A DNA stretch of 62,000 nt, from assembly GCF_964204645.1 (NCBI RefSeq), contig NC_134033.1, positions 1,547,631 through 1,609,630 on the forward strand. Direction: 5' to 3'. A program made the position numbers and the translations under genes. Positions 11,265 through 23,200 of this stretch are shown piece after piece. Below the pieces are notes generated by a model. The model ran no database searches. It was not told where the DNA came from and saw only the letters and a program-made list of their open reading frames with translations. This DNA comes from Tubulanus polymorphus (taxonomy: Eukaryota; Nemertea; Palaeonemertea; Tubulaniformes; Tubulanidae). The stretch's first letter is position 1. The number at the start of each line of letters is the position of its first letter.

Positions 11265-14200
11265 GTAAGTATTCATTTTTTTTTGTTCCAATAATATGTC
11301 TGTATCTACATTGATACCTAGTATACTTACCTGAGTAGATGTGCACTACGTCATCGATATTTTTGAGATAGTGCGCACTATTTCATTGATATATCGGAGC
11401 TAGATTTAAATCCCCCGCCCCCACTCCCCCTGGTGTTGGCGTTCATACCAACCCATCAAAGATACCGTCCACTCCACCTCACTAACCATCCAGGATACAG
11501 ATGGAATAATGAATTAAATGTGGAATTGAACCCGGGACCGGTTATCATTTGATGTTACAATCAATATTCAAAACTGAAACATTTTCTGGGGCCGGTTCCA
11601 TAGTCAGGGCTTTGACTTAAGATCAGTCTAAGACCAACTTGGTTCTATAGCCAATCTAACAACTTAAGACCAGTCTTAAGATTTAAGACCACTTTCGGAC
11701 TTAAGTCTCGATTGACGTGCAACCACCCCCAGATGCTTATTTTTCAAATAATTCTAATGAATGTGAATGTTATTGTTCTTTTCTAACAGCCAGAAGTCCT
11801 GGAGGAAATTCCGCCGCCAGTAAGTTTAGATTTGATGATATCATTTTATGTAAACCTGTTTTGTTTAACCTGGTCCTCTGAAGCCGGTTAGACTGGTATT
11901 ATGTTTAACCCGTGCTCAGTTAACTGAATTCACTTTTAATCAAGTAAACCCAGATTTATTAAAGTAAACATTGGTCTCCATAAAACTGGCGCTTAGATTC
12001 ATTGATCATTTAATGAATGATTTTTATAGATATGAATGTTAATTCTCTTTTCTAGATAACAGTAGAAGCGGAAATTCATTTTGTAAGTTTTCTATTAATC
12101 TCCTCGGTGGAATATGATATCTACCATTTTCGCTGAGAGTCATTGAAACTTCATAACTCTTTAAGCAAGTTGTAACTGATTTCGTCTTCAGTTTGTGCGC
12201 GCGCTCACTTACACATACGCTTATATTTGCGCATATAGTTCATAATTATCATCAAACTCGTAGTAATAACGATAATAGTAATGATAATAATTACAATTGT
12301 CATTTTTAAAGTGCAAATATCCCGATAAAAGGAATTATCAAACTGATTTATCACGTGGTGTTTTTGGTTTTCTCTCATTGTAACAAGTTTACTCTGATGA
12401 AATCTTTTTCCAGATATTAAACCTGTCTGGTATTCGTTTTAATAATGATCTCTGTTAAATGTGTGCTACTCAATATGAAATAACAACGCAATTAATTACT
12501 ATTCTTTCATCGCGACAGTTTGCTGCTGCAGCGGCAGCAGCAGCAGCAGCAGCAGCAACGACAACAGAAGTTTGAATTTTTCTGTTTCATGGACTCTATC
12601 GTTTGAATCAAACTGTAAAACAAACGAATACAGAAATATCAAAGTTACAGAGATCAGAGTTTTAATGCAAGAAATTAATGAATTCTCTTTTCTTTTATTG
12701 CAACAGAACAGACCAACAGCGACGAATACAGTAAGTTTGAATTTTTCTGTTTAATGGACTTTATATTGTTTAAATAAAACCCTAAAACAAACGAATACAG
12801 AAATATCAGGGTTTTTCCAAATACAGATATAAAACTTGTCTCTTGTTTTAATTATAATATGATCTCCTGTGTTTAATGTTTGCTACTGAATATGAAATAA
12901 TGTAAGAAATTCATGAATTCTCTTCTTTTTTTATTGCGACAGAATTCAGCGACGACGACGACGACGACAAAAACGACAGCACCAGAAGTAAGTGAGAAGT
13001 TTTCTGTATCATGGAATTTCTAGTCGTGTTTATTTCTTTCTTACAGACGATGATTTGTTTGTGATTTTCATCGTATATTTCATACCGGGAACAAAGTCAT
13101 GAAAATAATCCTGCTTTCAATGAAATAAATTCCCGTCACTTAGAATTATTTTATAATCAAGTTTTTTTTATATAATATTAGCGCACACAGTAAAATCTGG
13201 AAGCATTTGCTCACGGATATATGTGCATATATTTTATGTATCTCTTTTATTGATGTATTTTTATTTACTGTATTTAACGTGTGAACGTGAAATAACAAAA
13301 CTAAAATGAATTCTCTTTTTTTCTTTCATGTCATCAGCGTAAACAAACAGCAGCAAAGGCAGTAAGTATTAATTCTTCTGTTACCTTGAAACAACCGATT
13401 CTTATGAGTTTTTCAACAGAATTATCATCAAAATTACAGAATTTAATCGGAGTTCGATTCCCTTCATAACTTATCGTTTTTGACCTGAATGTGAATGTTA
13501 TTGTTCTTTTCTAACAGCCAGAAGTCCTGGAGGAAATTCCGCCGCCAGTAAGTTTAGATTTTATGATATCATTTTATGTAAACCTGTTTTGTTTAACCTG
13601 GTCCTCTGAAGCCGGTTAGACTGGTATTATGTTTAACCCGTGCTCAGTTAACTGAATTCACTTTTAATCAAGTTAACCCAGATTTATTAAAGTAAACATT
13701 GGTCTCCATAAAACTGGCGCTTAGATTCATTGATCATTTAATGAATGATTTTTATAGATATGAATGTTAATTCTCTTTTCTAGATAACAGTAGAAGCGGA
13801 AATTCATTTTGTAAGTTTTCTATTAATCTCCTCGGTGGAATATGATATCTACCATTTTCGCTGAGAGTCATTGAAACTTCATAACTCTTTAAGCAAGTTG
13901 TAACTGATTTCGTCTTCAGTTTGTGCGCGCGCTCACTTACACATACGCTTATATTTGCGCATATAGTTCATAATTATCATCAAACTCGTAGTAATAACGA
14001 TAATAGTAATGATAATAATTACAATTGTCATTTTTAAAGTGCAAATATCCCGATAAAAGGAATTATCAAACTGATTTATCGCGTGGTGTTTTTGGTTTTC
14101 TCTCATTGTAACAAGTTTACTCTGATGAAATCTTTTTCCAGATATTAAACCTGTCTGGTATTCGTTTTAATCATGATCTCTGTTAAATGTGTGCTACTCA

Positions 14201-17200
14201 ATATGAAATAACAACGCAATTAATTACTATTCTTTCATCGCGACAGTTTGCTGCTGCAGCAGCAGCAGCAGCAGCAGCAACAACGACAACAGAAGTTTGA
14301 ATTTTTCTGTTTCATGGACTCTATATCGTTTGAATCAAACTGTAAAACAAACGAATACAGAAATATCAAAGTTACAGAGATCAGAGTTTTAATGCAAGAA
14401 ATTAATGAATTCTCTTTTCTTTTATTGCAACAGAACAGACAAACAGCGACGAATACAGTAAGTTTGAATTTTTCTGTTTAATGGACTTTATATTGTTTAA
14501 ATAAAACCCTAAAACAAACGAATACAGAAATTTCAGGGTTTTTCCAAATACAGATATAAAACTTGTCTCTTGTTTTAATTATAATATGATCTCCTGTGTT
14601 TAATGTTTGCTACTGAATATGAAATAATGCAAGAAATTCATGAATTCTCTTCTTTTTTTATTGCGACAGAATTCAGCGACGACGACGACGACGACGACGA
14701 CAAAAACGACAGCACCAGAAGTAAGTGAGAAGTTTTCTGTATCATGGAATTTCTAGTCGTGTTTATTTCTTTCTGACAGACGATGATTTGTTTGTGATTT
14801 TCATCGTATATTTCATACCGGGAACAAAGTCATGAAAATAATCCTGCTTTTAATGAAATAAATTCCCGTCACTTAGAATTATTTTATAATCAAGTTTTTT
14901 TTTATATAATATTAGCGCACACAGTCAAATCTGGAAACATTTGCTCACGGATATATGTGCATATATTTTATGTATCTCTTTTATTGATGTATTAATATTT
15001 ACTGTATTTAACGTGTGAACGTGAAATAACAAAACTAAAATGAATTCTCTTTTTTTCTTTCATGTCATCAGCGTAAACAAACAGCAGCAAAGGCAGTAAG
15101 TAGAAATTCTTCTGTTACCTTGAAACAACCGATTCTTATGAGTTTTTCGTCAGAATTATCATCAAAGTTACAGAATTTAATCGGAGTTTGATTCCCTTCG
15201 TAACTTATCGTTTTTGACCTGAATGTGAATGTTATTGTTCTTTTCCAACAGCCAGAAGTCCTGGAGGAAATTCCGCCGCCAGTAAGTTTAGATTTTATGA
15301 TATCATTTTATGTAAACCTGTTTTGTTTAACCTGGTCCTCTGAAGCCGGTTAGACTGGTATTATGTTTAACCCGTGCTCAGTTAACTGAATTCACTTTTA
15401 ATCAAGTTAACCCAGATTTATTAAAGTAAACATTGGTCTCCATAAAACTGGCGCTTAGATTCATTGATCATTTAATGAATGATTTTTATAGATATGAATG
15501 TTAATTCTCTTTTCTAGATAACAGTAGAAGCGGAAATTCATTTTGTAAGTTTTCTATTAATCTCCTCGGTGGAATATGATGTCTACCATTTTCGCTGAGA
15601 GTCATTGAAACTTCATAACTCTTTAAGCAAGTTGTAACTGATTTCGTCTTCAGTTTGTGCGCGCGCTCACTTACACATACGCTTATATTTGCGCATGTAG
15701 TTCATAATTATCATCAAACTCGTAGTAATAACGATAATAGTAATGATAATAATTACAATTGTCATTTTTAAAGTGCAAATATCCCGATAAAAGGAATTAT
15801 CAAACTGATTTATCGTGTGGTGTTTTTGGTTTTCTCTCATTGTAACAAGTTTACTCTGATGAAATCTTTTTCCAGATGTTAAACCTGTCTGGTATTCGTT
15901 TTAATAATGATCTCTGTTAAATGTGTGCTACTCAATATGAAATAACAACGCAATTAATTACTATTCTTTCATCGCGACAGTTTGCTGCTGCAGCAGCAGC
16001 AGCAGCAGCAACAGCAGCAACGACAACAGAAGCTTGAATTTTTCTGTTTCATGGACTCTATATCGTTTGAATCAAACTGTAAAACAAACGAATACAGAAA
16101 TATCAAAGTTACAGAGATCAGAGTTTCAATGCAAGAAATTAATGAATTCTCTTTTCTTTTATTGCAACAGAACAGACAAACAGCGACTAATACAGTAAGT
16201 TTGAATTTTTCTGTTTAATGGACTTTATATTGTTTAAATAAAACCCTAAAACAAACGAATACAGAAATATCAGGGTTTTTCCAAATACAGATATAAAACT
16301 TGTCTCTTGTTTTAATTATAATATGATCTCCTGTGTTTAATGTTTGCTACTGAATATGAAATAATGCAAGAAATTCATGAATTCTCTTCTTTTTTTATTG
16401 CGACAGAATTCAGCGACGACGACGACGACGACAAAAACGACAGCACCAGAAGTAAGTGAGAAGTTTTCTGTATCATGGAATTTCTAGTCGTGTTTATTTC
16501 TTTCTGACAGACGATGATTTGTTTGTGATTTTCATCGTATATTTCATACCGGGAACAAAGTCATGAAAATAATCCTGCTTTCAATGAAATAAATGCCCGT
16601 CACTTAGAATTATTTTATAATCAAGTTTTTTTTATATAATATTAGCGCACACAGTAAAATCTGGAAACATTTGCTCACGGATATATGTGCATATATTTTA
16701 TGTATCTCTTTTATTGATGTATTTATATTTACTGTATTTAACGTGTGAACGTGAAATAACAAAACTAAAATGAATTCTCTTTTTTTCTTTCATGTCATCA
16801 GCGTAAACAAACAGCAGCAAAGGCAGTAAGTAGAAATTCTTCTGTTACCTTGAAACAACCGATTCTTATGAGTTTTTCGTCAGAATTATCATCAAAGTTA
16901 CAGAATTTAATCGGAGTTCGATTCCCTTCGTAACTTATCGTTTTTGACCTGAAAAAAGGCGGCTCTAAATCCAATTCGGTTACAGATATCAAACCTGTCT
17001 ATTTTTGGTTTATTTGTATTGGTCATCAAATTCAATTCTTGGCGCACATTTTTATGCCCATAAACTGGTGCTGATTTTCATAAGCGCAACGATTGAATAG
17101 ATTCCGACTCGTTTTTTTCTTTCCCCTGGTAGATTTTCTGCAAAACAAGATGATGTTTTCCATGGTCGATTTACCAATTCCTAGGCTTTGTATTAATGAA

Positions 17201-20200
17201 TTTTATTCTTTTACAGCATCACACTGGAACGAGGTCCACGTTGGCGTCCCCAGACATCGAAGTAAGTTTAGATGTATCCGTTCTGTTGGCTGGTTATCAA
17301 TTGTAATATGTTGAGACTTGAGATGAAAATGTGAGATGTGCGGGGAAGGCAAAACACAAAACGCCGAACAGCAAAATGTCGTGTCCGTTGAACATTTTAT
17401 TGTTTGTGGGCAAAACGTGTTCTGAAAAGTGTGTTTTCTGTTTTGGCGAAACAAATGTTATGCCGGGTGCGGCGGGCTTATGGCGAGTGAATAATTAGGG
17501 TATATGAGAAAAAAAAGCGGGAATATAAATGAAGAACATTCGTAACTCTTTGCCTGCCACGCCTATTTTTCAGGCAATGCTGCGTTTTGCCAGGATTTCC
17601 GTGTTTTTCAGAGATTCATAAAACAAAAACAAGAAGAGATATCTTCTCATCAAATTTGTTTATATCTTTGATCTGGTCTTGCATTTTCATGTAAAATAAG
17701 CGGCATTTCTTCTAAGAGTGATAAAATCTGTAGCGATAACCAGTGCAGAGGGAGTATTTTGCAGAATATATGCTCGTTCATGCGTGTTCAGCCCCCATTT
17801 CAATAGATGATGTCACTCGCACACTGTATAGAACAACTGATGAGTTTGTTTAGTAGTAAAAGGCATTAAACTAACTGGTGTTGTGCGATGAATTCGCCAT
17901 CTATCGTTAGAGTTAAGAACCAAGCCAACCATATCGGTACGGTTTTGAGTTAAGAATCAAGCCAACCGTATCGGTACGGTTTTGAGTTAAGAAACAAGCC
18001 AACCGTATCGGTACGGTTTTGAGTTAAGAATCAAGCCAACCGTATCGGTACAGTTTTGAGTTAAGAAACAAGCCAACCGTATCGGTACGGTTTTGAGTTA
18101 AGAAACAAGCCAACCGTATCGGTACGGGTTTGAGTTAAGAAACAAGCCAACCATTTTGCCAGTACGGTTTTGGCAGGAATGTGATGGGAGATAACGAACA
18201 TACGAGAACGTGTTTGGGTGGAAATGAATTAAGGAGTCACGTCGGATCAACCCTCCTCCCAGTATATATCATCCAAGGGCATAACTCTTTCAGCACTCAC
18301 GGGTGATTTGATAAAAAAAAACACTCAGAGTGCCCATCATTGTTAACATAAAAGTAGGAAAATCAATAGAAACTTTCGAGCTCCATAGAGTGAAAACTGT
18401 AAGAGATAGAGCTTAATGTTAATTGAAAGGTTTCTAGGGTATCACTGACCCTTAGAAAAGATTGGTAACAATTTTTTGAAAAATGATCTAATTTGCACGA
18501 ATTATAGCTCTTTTTAAGAGCCTCAAAACGCTAAGCGCCACACATGGCATTATAAGTGGATTCGTTGTTTAAGAGACCAGAGAAAAACATTCGACTAAGA
18601 AACTCTGTCGTCACAAAGGTTTGAACCTATAAACCCTGGATTGATGAGACCAGTGACCGGCGGCTTAGTCCACTTGGCCACTGCGCCTCTCCAATTAATT
18701 ATAGCTCAGCGACCTATTTATTTGCTAACTCCTTAAATTTCAGGTATAGGATAAACAACCCAAGGGCTTAACGACAATTTATTGAAATGTCGTTTTTGAG
18801 ATGCTCTCACGATTCAATCTTTTGATGCAATTTTTTGGTAATTCGACTGTATTATTTAACGGGAGGGAGTGTTAATAGCGAAGCGAATATCGCAACTTTT
18901 TTGATGCCGTAAAAACCGGAATTACAACGATGTTCATATACATTCATACCTGTGCGTTATTTAAAACAGGTTCTCATAGGCGTCCCCAGGAATTTTCATA
19001 CGGGGTTCGAAATAAGCATCAATCCAGCATCCAAGCACAATGTCTGGTGTTTGGGGGGCCTCCCCCAAAAAACTTTTTTTTAAATTTGAGGCTTTAGAGA
19101 CGTTTTCCAGGCTCTAAATGAATCACTTAGAGTTAAAGGACTTAAGTCAAATTGGCAAGAAAAATCTTGAACATTGATTACATGTTAACTTGAGAAGTTA
19201 GCTATCTTGAAAAGGGTCCGCTACCCCTGCACCCCCCTCGGGGACGCCTATGGTTTTGTGCGAGTCAATGTGCGCTACGTCATCAATATTGGAGCAATTC
19301 AAAATAACAATTACAATTGTGAATGTTCGCTTATCCATTTTGTAATATAACGCTTGCCAGGGGTCAGGTATCACTCCCGAACTCGCCACCAGCCCCCTGG
19401 CCTCATGAAGCGTGATTTCATTACTGGCGCTGTTGCGCGTGACGTCATATATCGATTTGCGAAATACTTCCTTGTTCGGTAAAACGTTCGCTGATTGGTC
19501 TATGTAACGGGAAAACCAACATAAGTCAACTGACGGTTTGTTACAAGGGCTGTGATTGGTACGACCGGATTCTGGTCGGCTAGTAACGACTCCAATGACT
19601 CGTGAGGTCAAGGGGTTCGGGGAACAGCTTTAGCGTAGTGGGTTCGAATCCCTTGACAGGTGAAGATTTCAATATTGAAGCATTTCAAAATAACAATTAC
19701 AATTGTGAATGTTCGCTTATCCATTTTGTAATATACAGTGTTGCCACTTCTCCGGATTTCTCCGGAATTCCGGATTTAAAAAAAAATCCAATTTCATTTC
19801 CGGATTTTCGGGAGAAGTCAAATAACCACAAAAGAAAACATCGCGAAAAAAATAAAATCAATTCGGGATTCGACCCTAAACATCAAAACGTGACGGCTCC
19901 GTAGAGGGTTCGAAAAAGCCGTATTGTGCTGCCACGTAGTGGCAACAACCCCGCGCGCAGTACATGATTAAACCAAGATGACGCAACGATCGAAATCGAC
20001 TGACGCTTCGTTTGTTTTTTGGCTCTCTGGTTAATATATGAGGTGTATTTGCCGGAGCCAATTGCTATTTGAAAAAAAGATCTATAAGCGGTAATGAAAG
20101 TGAGGCCTATAACGCGTATTGCGCCAGAATGCATCTCCTGGCGTTCTAATTTAAAAAATTTTTGGGGGAGGGCCTCAGACCCCCGACTTATTTTCCGGAT

Positions 20201-23200
20201 TTTTAGCTTCACATAAGTGGCAACTCTGAATATAACATATTTCATTCTGTATGTTTTCTGTTCGATAAATTTTATATATGTCTTATTGACAATAGACATT
20301 TGTGTACCGGTATTACCTCGTTGATATATCGGGGCTAGAGACTAGAGATTTTGCCGGTCCGTTCAATTCAATCATCGATATATTCAAATTCAACATATAT
20401 TTATTGATCCTGCTAGTAGTCACACTGATTGACTACCCCGACTCATCGGACGGAACAGGAACACGGAGAACTTGAAGAATAAAGATGTAACTGACATACG
20501 ACAACACTGCTTTCGTAACTTTCATTCCTATGAAAGGAAAATACAGAATTCGACCCCGATTAATTCATATATCGTCAATCGTTGACAAGCAATTCATGTG
20601 TCATTCAAGGTGTCAATAAACACCTCTTTCAGTTTTCCTCTAATTGATATTTATGGAGATGTAAAATTTTCATTTATATTTCAGGAAATCGAAACAGTTT
20701 TCGAATTAAAGTTGGGGACGTCGCTCAGGGCCTCGTTCCAGAAGACGCTGACGCGAAAACATCCGGTAATGTGAAAAAGATTGATTTCAAAGGAAGTGCA
20801 GCTTACCCTAGGGGGAGCCACTTTGATTACATAAATTAAACAGTCAAAGGGTGAAAATGCTCTATACATTTTGTATTCAATTCATTACTTTCACGTTAAA
20901 ATGACTTTAGATATAACGACTTATCTAACTATTTGTTAGTTTTATTATAAACCTGAGAATTCCGTCCAAAATAAAACATTTTAATAATTTCATATCGATT
21001 ATAAACGAACAGATTACTGAAATTCATTGTTGTATATAACGAGCTTTCAGTGAATGACGTTTATTTCTCATCACTTTCAAACTGCTACTGATTTAAAATG
21101 CTCATACGGTCTCTTTTGTTCTCTATTTACAGCAAGTGATGGTAGATTTGCCGAGAGTTCATGCCATCGTGGTAGTTCGTGGGCCGAAAGTAGCAGTTGA
21201 CAACTGCTACGAGTACGCCCACGAACTACGCGACCGGCTCGTCGCGCAGGAGGTAAGAATAATAGTGTTAATAATATCCATACTTGATTATGACAACTAT
21301 AATATGAGAGTATATTAATGTTTCTTCGGTTGTGGGGGCCATCTAATCTTACTCAGTGTGTGCAGTCCCAGCATCATCCAGCCTGCAATCCTCGGTGCGA
21401 TATAGGGCACACGTTAACCCCTATTGAAGGATGTCATCGGCGGCCATCTTGAATTTATTTTTAGCGCGACAAAGCCTGGACGAACTTTGGTTATCGCAGT
21501 TAGTCGACTATTTGTGAACTAAGTGCAACAGAATGTCAGTTATGACTATAGTCAGAAATGATCGACTGTGGTATTGAGCACGGTCGCTGTAGTTCGGACT
21601 TCATGATTCCAAGATGGCTGGAATATGTTTCGACTGAGCTATCGCGCGTTCAGTGATTTCCAACCATTGGTCGACTAGCGACGAAAAACCAAAGTTTGCC
21701 CTGTATTTCTCGATGGATTCCCGTGAAACTTCGCTTTAAGACGGCTAAGCTTAATTCTTTCGAAGTCAATAACAAATTAAGTAAACTCTGTCGTTTTTTA
21801 CGAAGACTGCAACATTCTTTACCTGTCTTCCAGTTGTTGCCACTTTGCTAAGTTTTAGTTTCTCCTCATTTTAACAGCTCAGCTGATACCAAACAATCAC
21901 ACAATAATTTCTAGTTTATCGTCGCCGATAACAATTTCTATTGTTGATTACTCTCATCACTCTTGAAAATAGAAAAAGAATTTAATTGAATCGTTTTTAT
22001 TTAATAGACTCTGAAAGAGAAGAGAAAAATGGAAGTAAGTAAATTCTTTCGAATAATTACAGGCGGATTTAGGTCACACAGTTACTGAGTCTGAAATAAC
22101 AAAACTAAATAAATTAATTCTCTTTTCTTTCCAGAGGGAAAGGAAAAAAAAAGCATTAGAAGTAAGTTTGAATTTGTCTGTTTAATGGACTTTATATCTT
22201 TTAAACCGTAAAACAAACGAATACAGAAATATCAATTTCAAAGTTACATAAATATCAGAGTTTTTCCAAACACAGATAAAAAACTTGTTTTTTGTTTCTT
22301 TTGTTTTAATCAAGATATGATCTATGTTTAATGTTTGCAACTGAATACAAAATAACGCAAGAAATTCATGACTTCTCTTTTCTTTTATAGCAGATGAAAG
22401 CAGCAGCAGCAGCAGCAGCAGCAGCAAAAACAGCAGCAGCATTTGTAAGTTTGAAGTTTTCTGTATCATGGACTTTTTTGTCCGTCTGTTCATCTCTCCA
22501 TCTGTTCACTTGCGACATTTTCTATGATAGTGACGAGTTTCAAGGTCAACGGTTTTTGTATATTTTCACCAGGGGGCGTTGAATATTAAATAAGTCTGAT
22601 TATCAAGCGTCCAAATCATTTTTCGCGTGGGATTGGCGACTGGACCACAAGTTCATTGATAATATTAACCAACAGATATATGTAAACCAATGATCATCAA
22701 ATAATATAACAATCGATTCTTAAAGAGCTTTTCATCAGAATTTTGTCAAAAGTTACAGAATTTAATCTGAGTTCGATTCCCTTCAAAATGATTTACCATG
22801 TGGCATGTTTGATTTTAACTTAATGTAAGAAATTTATGCTAATGACATCAAAATCATTTTTCAGATACAGATATCTATATGAACCTGTCCAGTTTTTATG
22901 TCTACTGTGTTTATTAACGTTTGCTGCTGAATATGAAATTTAAAACAAAACTGAATTTTCTTTCTTTTATTGCAGCAGAAACCACCAACAACAACAGCTG
23001 CAGCAGCAGCGGCCGTTCCTGCACGAGTAAGTTTCTATTTTATAATTACGATTTTATGATTACGTTCATTTCTCTAACCGAGACCGAAACTTCTCGCACC
23101 TTACACTTTACATCCCTATTTCGTTACCTGATATAAGCATTTCATGAGGCTGTGGTAAACCTCTCGGCCTATGGGCAATTATTTTTTGCGATTTTCATCG

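Larger units (their letters stand above)
11759..16953 (+). repeat. Triplicated 1.73-kb genomic module inside the micro-exon gene
   Basis: Three head-to-tail copies begin at about 11,759, 13,487 and 15,221. The distances between equivalent exons are 1728 and 1734 bp. Copies are nearly identical in introns as well as exons, so the duplication is recent or homogenised. Each copy carries six micro-exons (PEVLEEIPPP, ITVEAEIHF, poly-Ala, NR.TATNT, poly-Thr, RKQTAAKA). Confidence 0.95.

Noticed and set aside
17838-17870. CTGATGAG as a second hammerhead core
   Set aside because: No GAAA box or helix II follows at the needed distance.
18618-18689. Functional tRNA gene on the minus strand
   Set aside because: A and B boxes are present but the acceptor stem does not pair and the anticodon arm is poor.
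19198-19611. 137-codon minus-strand frame in intron 20
   Set aside because: It crosses a duplicated non-coding block and regulatory-like sequence and has no recognisable protein features.
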